NCBI GenBank assembly: GCA_028694155.1
Contig: JAQUTY010000005.1
Location: 94,401-158,400, forward strand
Length of the DNA: 64,000 nt
Direction of reading: 5' to 3'
DNA from: Eubacteriales bacterium
GTDB taxonomy: Bacteria; Bacillota; Clostridia; Christensenellales; CAG-138
The first letter of the stretch is position 1. Each line of letters opens with the position of its first letter. Positions 51,670-59,656 of the stretch are shown here, piece after piece. Position numbers and translations under genes: made by a program. Below the pieces are notes generated by a model. That model saw only the letters and a list, made by a program, of their open reading frames with translations. It was not told where the DNA came from and did no database searches.

Positions 51670-53076
51670 ATGGCTTTATCAAATGATGAGATTAAAAGAA
51701 TAGCAGACGATATTACAAGGAGCTTGCAGAACGGCACTTCCTGTTCGTCCTGCTGCTGTCAAAACTGGCTTTGTGATACCGCAGAGGAAGCAGTTGCCAA
51801 CGCAAAGGCGGCACAGGCACAGCTTGCGGAAATGAGCTTGCAGCAGCGTGGCAAGCTGATTGATGCAATGCGCAAAGCAGGCAGGGATAATGCCGAAAAG
51901 CTGGCTATTATGGCGCATGACGAGACAGGCTACGGTCATGTGGCGCACAAGATACAAAAGAACCTTTTGGCTGCCAACCAGACGCCCGGCATTGAAGATC
52001 TTCAGCCCCGTGCGTTCACAGGTGACAATGGTTTGACCTTGATTGAGCAAGCACCCTTTGGTGTCATTGGCTCTATCACTCCCTCAACCAATCCAACCTC
52101 AACGGTCATCAACAATTCGATTTCCATGATTGCCGGCGGAAATGCCGTTGTGTTTAACCCCCACCCCTCCGCAAAGCGCAGCTGCCAAGAAACAATGCGT
52201 TTGTTAAACGAAGCTATTGTGTCGGCAGGTGGCCCTGCAACGTTGATTACAACCGTCAAAGAGCCCACGCTTGAAACCGGCAATGTCATTATGAACCATC
52301 CCGACATTCCCCTGTTGTCCATCACGGGTGGTGAGTCCGTTGTTGCAGCTGCAATGAAAACCTCCAAAAAGGTCATTGCCGCAGGTCCCGGCAACCCCCC
52401 TGTCATTGTAGATGATACAGCAATTCTAAAGGACGCAGCCAAGGCGATAGTTGACGGCTGTGGATTTGACAACAACGTGTTGTGCGTTGCAGAAAAAGAA
52501 GTCTTTGCCTTTGACAATATTTTCGATGAGCTGATGAAGCTGATGGAGTCCGAGGGTGCTTTCCGCATCTATGGCGCAGATATTGACAAGGTTATTAAAA
52601 CTACTCTGATTGAGAAGAACGGCAAGCATGTGATAAACCGCAAGTATGTTGGTCGCAACGCCTCTGTGATTCTTCATGATGCTGGCGTTCCCTTCACCGG
52701 TGAACCTCGCATTATCATTGCCGAGGTGCCCATAGGACACCCCTTCATTGAAACAGAAATGTTGATGCCTGTTCTGGGTTGCGCTCGTGTATCTGACATT
52801 GATCAGGCCGTTGAAGAAGCATTCAAAGCGGAGCATAACTGCAAGCACAGCGCACTGATACACTCGACTAACGTTAAAAACATGAGCAAGGCAGCAAAGA
52901 AGATGAACACAACAATCTTTGTTAAGAATGCTCCTTCATATGCTGGCCTTGGCTTTGGCGGTGAGGGCTTCCCCACGCTTACCATTGCAACGCCCACAGG
53001 CGAGGGGCTTACCAGTGCGCGCTCATTTACAAGGTTCCGCAGATGCGTGCTGTACGGTGATTTCAGAATAGTCTAA
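51670..53076 (+). CDS. CoA-acylating aldehyde dehydrogenase, BMC cargo (PduP/EutE-like)
   Basis: Oxidises acetaldehyde to acetyl-CoA with NAD+. The 468-aa enzyme has an N-terminal targeting helix (DEIKRIADDITRSLQN, 6-21), then an unusual linker with five cysteines (C25, C28, C29, C30, C35), and the aldehyde dehydrogenase core with ITPSTNPTSTVINN, the NAD-binding VIAAGPGNPPVIVD and the catalytic C272 in GCGFDNNVLC. GGEGFPTLTIATPTGEG near the end is typical of PduP/EutE. Operon context with DeoC makes acetaldehyde the likely substrate. Confidence 0.94.
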   Translation: MALSNDEIKRIADDITRSLQNGTSCSSCCCQNWLCDTAEEAVANAKAAQAQLAEMSLQQRGKLIDAMRKAGRDNAEKLAIMAHDETGYGHVAHKIQKNLLAANQTPGIEDLQPRAFTGDNGLTLIEQAPFGVIGSITPSTNPTSTVINNSISMIAGGNAVVFNPHPSAKRSCQETMRLLNEAIVSAGGPATLITTVKEPTLETGNVIMNHPDIPLLSITGGESVVAAAMKTSKKVIAAGPGNPPVIVDDTAILKDAAKAIVDGCGFDNNVLCVAEKEVFAFDNIFDELMKLMESEGAFRIYGADIDKVIKTTLIEKNGKHVINRKYVGRNASVILHDAGVPFTGEPRIIIAEVPIGHPFIETEMLMPVLGCARVSDIDQAVEEAFKAEHNCKHSALIHSTNVKNMSKAAKKMNTTIFVKNAPSYAGLGFGGEGFPTLTIATPTGEGLTSARSFTRFRRCVLYGDFRIV

Positions 53077-53085
53077 GGAGAGAAA

Positions 53086-54411
53086 ATGTCCAGCGAATCA
53101 ATCCGCAACTTAATAAAGGACGCAGGCGTTGTAGGCGCAGGCGGTGCGGGATTTCCGACACATGTCAAGCTCAACTGCAAGGCAGAGGTAGTCATTGCAA
53201 ACGGAGCAGAGTGTGAGCCTATTTTGCGTGTCGATCAGCAGCTTATGGAGCGTGAGGCGAAGAATATTCTTCGTGGATTATCACTCGCCATGGAAGCGTC
53301 CGGCGCAAAGAAGGGTGTCGTTGCTACAAAGAGCCACTATTTTGGTGCGGTTGCAGCAATCAAGGAAAATCTTAGGGACTATCCTAACATTAGCTTGCAT
53401 CTGATGCGCAGCTATTACCCTGCCGGTGATGAGAAGTCGCTCATTTATGAAGTGACTAAGCGTGTTGTACCAACCAGCAAGTTGCCGGCTGACGTGGGTG
53501 TGGTTGTAAGCAACGTCAACTCCCTGTTGAACATCGCACAAGCTGTTGATGGCAGAGCCGTTACCAAAAAGATTGTAACCGTTTCGGGTGAGGTCAACTC
53601 TCCTGCAACTTATGAAGTGCCAATCGGAACGGACGCATATCTGCTTCTCACATGGACCGGCATACCTTTGGATATTGAAAACTATATCCTATTGGTGGGT
53701 GGACCATGCATGGGCAGGCTTACCGAGAATCTTCACTTCCCCATTACCAAAACGACCGGTGGGCTGATTCTTCTGCCAAAGACACATCAGTATGTCCTCA
53801 AGCGTCAAATGCCGCTTGAAAAACAGATTGTTCTTGCAAGGGCCTGCTGTTGCCAATGCAGTCAATGCACACAGATGTGTCCCAGAAACGCTTTGGGTCT
53901 TAATGTGCAGCCGCATAAGGCAATGCGTGCCATTGCACAGGCAAACGGAAAACTGGTTGGCGACCCTAACGCAGTTTTGGCGTGTTGCTCATGTGGGATA
54001 TGTACCAACTATGCTTGCAATTTCGGGCTGAATCCTGCCAATATTATGGCGCAGCTCAAAATCGAGTTTGCAAAGCAAGGGCTCAGACCTCAGCCTGAGC
54101 AAAGCATTGTGCCCGATCCTGCGCAAGAGATGAAAAAAGTCCCCGTTTCTCGCATGATAGCTAGAATGGGGTTGAAAAAATACGATGTTCCTGCTCCGCA
54201 AAAAGATGCTCCTGCGGTAAGCAGAGTAATTATTCCTCTTCGCCAGCATATCGGCGCACCGTCCGAACCTATCGTTCAGGAGGGCAGCGTGGTTGCGGCA
54301 GGTGATTTAATCGCCATGATCCCTGAAAAAGCGCTAGGTGCCAATATCCATGCGTCCATCTCAGGTCGTGTGGTGAAAATCACCTCAGACAGTATTGAAT
54401 TGGAGGCATAA
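53086..54411 (+). CDS. PduS/RnfC-like NADH-quinone oxidoreductase Fe-S flavoprotein
   Basis: A 441-aa protein of the PduS group. The N-terminal GVVGAGGAGFPTHVKL and GAECEPILRVD form the RnfC-like flavin/NADH fold; two ferredoxin-like clusters follow: C255xxC258xxC261xxxC265P and C300/C301..C303xxC306x4C311. The C-terminal part (about 385-441) is a SLBB/barrel-sandwich region (GAPSEPIVQEGSVVAAGD). PduS interacts with the PduT shell protein and can reduce cobalamin; in this operon no cobalamin enzyme exists, so NADH reoxidation or electron export is the better guess. Confidence 0.92.
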   Translation: MSSESIRNLIKDAGVVGAGGAGFPTHVKLNCKAEVVIANGAECEPILRVDQQLMEREAKNILRGLSLAMEASGAKKGVVATKSHYFGAVAAIKENLRDYPNISLHLMRSYYPAGDEKSLIYEVTKRVVPTSKLPADVGVVVSNVNSLLNIAQAVDGRAVTKKIVTVSGEVNSPATYEVPIGTDAYLLLTWTGIPLDIENYILLVGGPCMGRLTENLHFPITKTTGGLILLPKTHQYVLKRQMPLEKQIVLARACCCQCSQCTQMCPRNALGLNVQPHKAMRAIAQANGKLVGDPNAVLACCSCGICTNYACNFGLNPANIMAQLKIEFAKQGLRPQPEQSIVPDPAQEMKKVPVSRMIARMGLKKYDVPAPQKDAPAVSRVIIPLRQHIGAPSEPIVQEGSVVAAGDLIAMIPEKALGANIHASISGRVVKITSDSIELEA

Positions 54412-54412
54412 G

Positions 54413-54958
54413 ATGTACGCTCTTGGTATGGTTGAATCCATCTCTATCCCCCTTGGCATTGAGGCAGGCGATGCGATGCTGAAGGCATCTGAAGTGCAGC
54501 TTGCCATGGCTCAGGTGGTTTGTGCGGGGAAATACATCGTTTGCGTAAGCGGCGATGTTGCAGCCGTGCGGCACTCGGTCGAAGCAGGTAAGACTGTTGC
54601 AAGCAACTGTCTTGTTGACAGCTTCGTCATTCCAAATGTGCATGAGAAAGTCATTTATGCCATTGGTGCTGCTTCACAGGTTGAAGATGTTGCTGCCATC
54701 GGCATTATGGAAACGTTTTCTCTGTCCGCCGCCGTTCAGGTCGCTGATGTTGCGGTCAAAGCGGCAGACGTTGACTTGATAGAAGTTCGCCTAGGCAGAG
54801 GCATGGGAGGAAAATCTTTTGTGTTGTTGACCGGCGAGGTGGCTGCTGTGCGATCATCGCTTGCGGCAGCAGAAGCAATTGAGGAAGTCGCGGGTATGTT
54901 GGCAAGGTCTGTTGTCATTCCTTCCCCCCATCCCGACTTAATACAAGCATTGATGTAA
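54413..54958 (+). CDS. BMC-T tandem-domain shell protein, PduT-like
   Basis: A 181-aa protein with two BMC domains (about 1-90 and 93-180): ALGMVESISIPLGIEAGDAML and GIMETFSLSAAVQVADVAVK open each. It forms trimeric pseudohexamers. The first domain carries VVCAGK with C37 at the position of the PduT pore cysteine that binds a [4Fe-4S] cluster. Directly after pduS, which interacts with PduT in known systems. The ATG at 54413 has GGAGG upstream and overlaps nothing. Confidence 0.93.
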   Translation: MYALGMVESISIPLGIEAGDAMLKASEVQLAMAQVVCAGKYIVCVSGDVAAVRHSVEAGKTVASNCLVDSFVIPNVHEKVIYAIGAASQVEDVAAIGIMETFSLSAAVQVADVAVKAADVDLIEVRLGRGMGGKSFVLLTGEVAAVRSSLAAAEAIEEVAGMLARSVVIPSPHPDLIQALM

Positions 54959-54996
54959 TGCAATCAAAATTTTACAAATAAAAGGAGAACGAAAAA

Positions 54997-55275
54997 ATGA
55001 AAGAAGCATTGGGAATGGTTGAAACTCGTGGTCTGATCGGCTCTATCGAAGCAGCTGACGCCATGGTAAAGGCAGCAAACGTCCGTTTGGCAGGCAAAGA
55101 GCAGATCGGTAGCGGTCTTGTTACCGTTATGGTTCGTGGCGATGTGGGCGCAGTCAAGGCTGCCGTCGAAGCAGGAAGCGCAGCAGCAAGCCGTGTTGGT
55201 GAGCTTTATGGCGCACATGTTATCCCCCGTCCTCACACTGATGTTGAGGGTATCATTCCGCAGGTACAGGAATAA
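54997..55275 (+). CDS. BMC-H hexameric shell protein, copy 1
   Basis: A 92-aa PduA/PduJ-type hexamer: [42 protein letters not shown] and [12 protein letters not shown]. The central loop IGSGLV lines the pore. Preceded by AAGGAG. About 85% identical by eye to the second BMC-H at 55561, indicating duplication with the eutN gene between them. Confidence 0.95.
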   Translation: MKEALGMVETRGLIGSIEAADAMVKAANVRLAGKEQIGSGLVTVMVRGDVGAVKAAVEAGSAAASRVGELYGAHVIPRPHTDVEGIIPQVQE

Positions 55276-55278
55276 GTA

Positions 55279-55545
55279 ATGTACACGGGCAGGGTTGAAG
55301 GAACAGTAGTTGCATCTGTAAAGGATGAGAATTTGCGTGGCGTTAAGCTGCTGCTAGTTAGGGTCATTGAAAATGGCAAGGACAAGAATCTCATCGTTGC
55401 CGGTGATGCAACAAGACAGGCGGGAGAAGGCGATTTTGTAACCTTGGTTGGTTCAAAGGAAGCCGCCCTTCTGTTCCGTTTACCCCTTTGCCCTTGTGAT
55501 GCAGGCATTACGGGATTTATTGACGATTATCACGAAGAATTATAA
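55279..55545 (+). CDS. BMC-P vertex protein (EutN/CcmL), copy 2
   Basis: An 88-aa pentameric vertex protein: MYTGRVEGTVVASVKDENLR, LLLVRVIENGK, AGDATRQAGEGDFV and a terminal GFIDDYHEEL. It starts 3 nt after the first BMC-H gene ends and lacks a long C-terminal tail. Together with copies at 51358 and 55846 it gives the operon three vertex paralogs. Confidence 0.92.
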   Translation: MYTGRVEGTVVASVKDENLRGVKLLLVRVIENGKDKNLIVAGDATRQAGEGDFVTLVGSKEAALLFRLPLCPCDAGITGFIDDYHEEL

Positions 55546-55560
55546 TTGGAGGAAGAAACA

Positions 55561-55839
55561 ATGGAAAAGCAGGCACTGGGCATGGTAGAAACTCGTGGTC
55601 TCATCGGCGCAATCGAAGCGGCTGATGCGATGGTCAAAGCAGCAAACGTACATCTGATTGGCAAGCAGCAGATTGGCAGCGGTCTTGTTACCGTTATGGT
55701 TCGTGGCGATGTTGGCGCAGTCAAGGCGGCGGTTGAAGCAGGCGGAGCAGCGGCAAAGGTCGTTGGCGAGCTCTATGGCGTACACGTTATTCCCCGTCCC
55801 CACGATGATGTTGAAGGCATTCTGCCCACAATCGGCTAA
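55561..55839 (+). CDS. BMC-H hexameric shell protein, copy 2
   Basis: A 92-aa hexamer-forming shell protein: [40 protein letters not shown] and [12 protein letters not shown]. The ATG at 55561 follows GGAGGAAG. Pore loop again IGSGLV. Nearly identical to copy 1 except at the N- and C-terminal ends. Confidence 0.95.
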   Translation: MEKQALGMVETRGLIGAIEAADAMVKAANVHLIGKQQIGSGLVTVMVRGDVGAVKAAVEAGGAAAKVVGELYGVHVIPRPHDDVEGILPTIG

Positions 55840-55845
55840 AATCGC

Positions 55846-56127
55846 ATGAAAATTGCAAGGGTCGTAGGAAACGTTGTATCCACGGTCAAAGAAAAGACGC
55901 ATTACGGAAAGAAATTTCTGATTGTCGAGTATATGGACCAGAACGGGCAAGCCCAAGGCGCACGGCAGATAGCTTTTGATGCAGTAGACGCCGGCATTGG
56001 CGATGTCGTTCTTGTCGATATTGACGGAGGCGCCGCAAAGATGTTGCTAAATGACAAGGAGGATATCTCCAATGTCACCATCTGCGGCGTGCTGGACCAC
56101 TATACCTTTGACGGCGTGAAGCACTGA
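55846..56127 (+). CDS. BMC-P vertex protein (EutN/CcmL), copy 3
   Basis: A 93-aa vertex protein: MKIARVVGNVVSTVKEKTHY, FLIVEYMDQNG, AVDAGIGDVVLVDIDGGAAK and a terminal CGVLDHYTFDGVKH. It is the most divergent of the three. It starts 6 nt after the second BMC-H gene, so the operon contains a repeated BMC-H/eutN pair. Confidence 0.92.
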   Translation: MKIARVVGNVVSTVKEKTHYGKKFLIVEYMDQNGQAQGARQIAFDAVDAGIGDVVLVDIDGGAAKMLLNDKEDISNVTICGVLDHYTFDGVKH

Positions 56128-56149
56128 CGCCCTGCATTAAGGAGATACT

Positions 56150-56902
56150 ATGGACACCGATACGATTACCTCTCTGGTTTATCAGAAGGTTCGCCTTGCG
56201 TTATCGGGTGAGCAATCGGACGGTTGCGTTTGCAATCCTGCCGCTGCTGCACACTCTGACATAGCGAGCGTTATTGAGCATTCGCTTTTGAACCCGGATA
56301 CGACCGAAAAGACCATTCTGAAGGGATGCAGCGATGCTGTTACATACGGTTTTGCAAATGTTTGCGTTACTCCCTATCTTGTTTCGGTTGCTGCTCAGCA
56401 CGTTGCAGGAAGCAAGGTTGTAATTAGCGCACCTGTCGGCTTTCCGCATGGTGCAGCTTCTCTTTTGAGCAAGTGTGCCGAGATTCGCTATTGCATTCAA
56501 TGTGGAGCCAAGGAGCTCGACCTTTCTTTGAATATAGTTGCTGCCAAGAGTGGACATTGGGACGTAGTGTACCGTGAACTCTGTGAGATGCTCAACGTTG
56601 CCGGAAATAAAGCCGTATGCAAAGCTATCTATGAGCAGGGTCTGTACACCGATGATGAAAAGAAGCAGGTGCTTGAAATTATCGAGCGCAGTCGTGCCCC
56701 ATATCTGAAAATCAGCAATGCCCTGACAGGCAAAAAGGCCGCAGCAGAGGATGTAACCTTTGTTCGCAAGCAGATTGGAACACGAATCGGCATAAAGATT
56801 GACGGCGGCATAAAGACGGCGCAGACGATTTGCGAACTTCAAGCTGCAGGAGCGCAACGTTTTGGCTGCTCTGCATCGGTTGCAATCGTAACCGGAAAAT
56901 AA
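56150..56902 (+). CDS. Divergent deoxyribose-phosphate aldolase-like BMC cargo (DeoC 2)
   Basis: A 250-aa DeoC homolog. It has an N-terminal amphipathic helix (TDTITSLVYQKVRLALSG), a linker with C26 and C28, then the aldolase barrel. The three catalytic positions are kept: D124 in KELDLSLN, K187 in YLKISNALTG and K216 in GIKIDGGIKT. The segments around them differ from classical DeoC (KTSTGFSTG has become KISNALTG), so substrate preference may differ, or it could regulate the first enzyme. It ends the operon; AAGGAGA precedes the ATG and a terminator follows. The Cys-rich tail of DeoC 1 is absent. Confidence 0.85.
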   Translation: MDTDTITSLVYQKVRLALSGEQSDGCVCNPAAAAHSDIASVIEHSLLNPDTTEKTILKGCSDAVTYGFANVCVTPYLVSVAAQHVAGSKVVISAPVGFPHGAASLLSKCAEIRYCIQCGAKELDLSLNIVAAKSGHWDVVYRELCEMLNVAGNKAVCKAIYEQGLYTDDEKKQVLEIIERSRAPYLKISNALTGKKAAAEDVTFVRKQIGTRIGIKIDGGIKTAQTICELQAAGAQRFGCSASVAIVTGK

Positions 56903-56918
56903 TATCGACCAATATATT

Positions 56919-56945
56919 AGGCGAGCAATTTGCTCGCCTGTTTTG
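56919..56945 (+). terminator. Microcompartment operon terminator
   Basis: AGGCGAGCA (56919-56927) pairs with TGCTCGCCT (56931-56939) over a 3-nt loop, followed by GTTTTGTTTC. It lies 16 nt after the last deoC stop; it may also serve the convergent dockerin-sortase gene. Confidence 0.88.
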
Positions 56946-56950
56946 TTTCT

Positions 56951-58093
56951 TTATGTCATCCTAACAAGGAAAATGTATAGGCGTGACTGAACGTCACTAT
57001 CATATATGTCTCCGCAGGTCTCAAGTGTAATAAACTTGTCAGTATTGCTGACTGATACTTGAAAATCTACCTCACTCCGTGAAAGCTGATACTCTATCCA
57101 TTGCGACACATTGTTTTGACAGTTATAGGACAAGTTCTTTAGCTGTGTCGAATCAGGCTCATCGGCAGGAGTTTCATACATTGCCCATACACGCCAATCA
57201 TAGTAACCATAGAGCGAAATCTTAAAATCATAATTCTGATAGCTCTTGCCGTTGAACGCTTCAGACTTTATCTTGTTTTGAAGTGTATGAAGGTCATAGA
57301 ATCTCCATTTGTTGGGGCGAGAGTTGTGTCCTGAAATTACGTTGTTCACCTGAAGTGAATTTGTCAGCGATGATATTGACCCCGAAGCAATGTAATCGCC
57401 ATCTTCATTGTGTGTAGTGTAAAATAAATCGGCGGCATACATTATTGGATAGTTGATTGCGACCTGCTTTGTAGTTCCATCGTTGCGAAGGCCGCTAAAG
57501 GACATGTATATCCAGCCAATAATATCTTTGCAGTGCGTTGAATCGGTCTTTATGGTGTAACTCGTTCCACCTGAGGTGAACGAATAGCTATGCCCTTCAT
57601 AGAAATTCATAATCTGGGCGAAATATGGGTCGTTGGCATGGAGTATCAACCCTGCATCGCTCGATAGATATGGTTCGGGCGAAGGCGTTGGAGATGCTGT
57701 TGGCGCAGCAGTAGGCGTAGGAGTGACCCTAGGAGCCGTAGTTGCAACAGGCGTAGCGGTTGATGGCGCAATAGTAACTGCAGCAGAAGAATCGAATGGG
57801 AGCTTGCCAAGTTTTACGATGTAGCGCAGAATATGCGAAGCGTCAGCGGCTGTTATCTGCCCATTCTCATCTGTGTCCATGTGAGCAAACTGGTAATTAT
57901 CATTGATGGAAACCAGATGAACTAAATAGCGTAAAATAAGAGATGCATCGGCGGCTGTGACCACGCCATCTAAGTTAGAATCGCCTAAAATCTCAGGCTG
58001 ATAACCCCAATAGTCATTAGCCCATACCACCCCGAAGGGTAGTATGGACATGATAACTACTAATATAAAGATTAGGCAACGTTTCAGCGTCAT
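56951..58093 (-). CDS. Dockerin-sortase B fusion protein (single dockerin)
   Basis: A 380-aa exported protein. Signal/anchor helix at 5-25, one type I dockerin (two calcium loops: GDSNLDGVVTAADASLILR at 37-55 and MDTDENGQITAADASHILR at 72-90), a proline/threonine-rich linker (about 105-141), then a class B sortase fold (about 155-380). The catalytic triad reads H256 in VISGHNSRP, C360 in ITLETCGD and R371 in SRLYIF. Upstream IIGWIYMSFSG and INYPIMYA are the usual SrtB strands. Sortases normally anchor by an N-terminal helix; here a dockerin is added, so it could bind a cohesin scaffold. Overlaps the next gene by 4 nt. Confidence 0.85.
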   Translation of the reverse strand: MTLKRCLIFILVVIMSILPFGVVWANDYWGYQPEILGDSNLDGVVTAADASLILRYLVHLVSINDNYQFAHMDTDENGQITAADASHILRYIVKLGKLPFDSSAAVTIAPSTATPVATTAPRVTPTPTAAPTASPTPSPEPYLSSDAGLILHANDPYFAQIMNFYEGHSYSFTSGGTSYTIKTDSTHCKDIIGWIYMSFSGLRNDGTTKQVAINYPIMYAADLFYTTHNEDGDYIASGSISSLTNSLQVNNVISGHNSRPNKWRFYDLHTLQNKIKSEAFNGKSYQNYDFKISLYGYYDWRVWAMYETPADEPDSTQLKNLSYNCQNNVSQWIEYQLSRSEVDFQVSVSNTDKFITLETCGDIYDSDVQSRLYIFLVRMT

Positions 58094-59550
58094 CCTACAT
58101 AGACCAAGAATACATAAAGTCTTGCAGGCGTAGTATCGTTTCCGCTGTCATATGCATCGGCGCAGGTGTAGAAGGTCATGAACTGATCATTGACCGAGGG
58201 AGACACCTTGAAGCTGACCTCGCTGCGAGTAAGCTGATAGTTTATCCATTGCTGGACGTTTCCGCCGCAGCTTGAGCTTATGTTGTATGTCAGCGTTGAC
58301 GATGCTTCAGTAGCGGTCGTCTCGTACATTGCCCACACCTGCCACTTTGAGCGTCCGAAAATGGAGATATCGAAAATGTAATCGCTAGGATTGAGCGTGG
58401 AGCCCATTGCCTTAACGCCATTCTGCATGGTGTGCAGATGGTGGAAGTGCGTCTTTGACGGACGAGAGTTGTGACCGGTAATGGCTATATTTTTGCTCAG
58501 TGAGTTGTAAAGGCTCATGAGCGAACCACCGTCAGTTGCAAGTCCGTAGCAGGAGTGGTCAAAGTAGTAATTCATCGGATTGTACATGATCGGCTCATCG
58601 ATGATTCTATACTGTGAAGTGCCGATGTTGGACGAATACGGACTGTTGCGGTTATTCTCCTTGCCGTAAAACTCCATGTGTACCCAACCGATGATGTCCT
58701 TGTTGTTGTTATCACCCTGCATGTTGACCGACTTATAGGAGAATGAATACTGATTGCCGGTTGACGTTGACCAGAACTCAGACGCAGACCAAGAGGTGTT
58801 GTTCGGATTAGTCTCGTTCGTCCAAAGCCGTTTATACAGATAGTAGTTCATTATCCTGTCATAATTGGGATCATCATCGGCAACAATTAACCCTGAGTCA
58901 CCAACCGCAGGCAGCCCTGCCGCATTAGTGGGTATTGGTGTGGGGGTCGGTGTAGCTGTTGGTGTGGGTCTTGGCGTTGGATCGGGCCATACCCCAAGAT
59001 CGCCAACTAATTTTACGACATAGCGGAGAATGCGAGCAGCGTCAGCAGCGGTAATCTGGCTGTCATAGGTTACATCTGCATTTACCTTCTGAAGGTCGGA
59101 CAGGGTTTCCAGCTTGACAATATAGCGAAGGATTAAAGCAGCATCGGCAGCGGTCACATCGCCGTCTAGGTTTACATCGCCAATGGAGGGATTGGGTGCC
59201 ATTGTGGGAGTTGGCGTTGGTGTTCCGGTGGGCGTTGGAGGTGCAGTCACCACAGGGCCACCGCTGGGCGGAAGCTGTGATTCAAGATGGACAATGTAGC
59301 GAAGAATAATGGCGGCGTCATTTGCCGTGACCTCTCCGTCCTGATTAACATCGGCATTTTCAAGCGATTGCGCCGATAACGTCTCCAAATGCACAAGGTG
59401 TCGCAAAATGCAGGCAGCATCGTTCGAAGTAACACCATTTACAAGGTCAACATCTCCAAGTAAAGTAACATCCGCTGTCGAAAGTGATGGCAATACCAGC
59501 GATGCCAGCACCATGATGATGGTAAGTATCAGGCATATCCTTTTCTTCAT
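58090..59550 (-). CDS. Dockerin-sortase B fusion protein (double dockerin)
   Basis: A 486-aa exported protein, paralogous to its neighbour. After a signal helix (4-24) come two dockerins, four calcium loops in all (about 31-90 and 123-181, each ending AADAA-ILRYIV), separated by PT-rich linkers, and a class B sortase domain (about 225-486). The triad is H360 in AITGHNSRP, C463 in FYTCAD and R477 in ARLYVF. It is the promoter-proximal gene of the two, with AGGAGG 6 nt before the ATG and a promoter at 59584. Substrates (NPxTN-like motifs) are not evident in this window. Confidence 0.86.
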   Translation of the reverse strand: MKKRICLILTIIMVLASLVLPSLSTADVTLLGDVDLVNGVTSNDAACILRHLVHLETLSAQSLENADVNQDGEVTANDAAIILRYIVHLESQLPPSGGPVVTAPPTPTGTPTPTPTMAPNPSIGDVNLDGDVTAADAALILRYIVKLETLSDLQKVNADVTYDSQITAADAARILRYVVKLVGDLGVWPDPTPRPTPTATPTPTPIPTNAAGLPAVGDSGLIVADDDPNYDRIMNYYLYKRLWTNETNPNNTSWSASEFWSTSTGNQYSFSYKSVNMQGDNNNKDIIGWVHMEFYGKENNRNSPYSSNIGTSQYRIIDEPIMYNPMNYYFDHSCYGLATDGGSLMSLYNSLSKNIAITGHNSRPSKTHFHHLHTMQNGVKAMGSTLNPSDYIFDISIFGRSKWQVWAMYETTATEASSTLTYNISSSCGGNVQQWINYQLTRSEVSFKVSPSVNDQFMTFYTCADAYDSGNDTTPARLYVFLVYVG

Positions 59551-59583
59551 ATAATTCCCTCCTGTTGAAATTATGCTTAACTA

Positions 59584-59612
59584 ATTATACGAAATCGTCA
59601 TCTTTGCGTCAA
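59584..59612 (-). promoter_or_regulatory. Promoter of the dockerin-sortase pair
   Basis: Minus strand TTGACG, 17-nt spacer, TATAAT, upstream of an AGGAGGG site. Confidence 0.8.
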
Positions 59613-59656
59613 TGATTGACAAACTAATTTACAAATAGTTCTTTTCCAAGACAAAT

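Noticed and set aside
49557..56902. Ethanolamine or propanediol utilisation operon
   Set aside because: No EutBC, PduCDE, reactivase or cobalamin gene is present; DeoC is the only candidate aldehyde-producing enzyme.
57633..59300. PT-rich coding repeats in the dockerin-sortase genes as a CRISPR-like or tandem DNA repeat
   Set aside because: The repeats are irregular, in frame and encode linker and calcium-loop sequence; there are no spacers of equal length.
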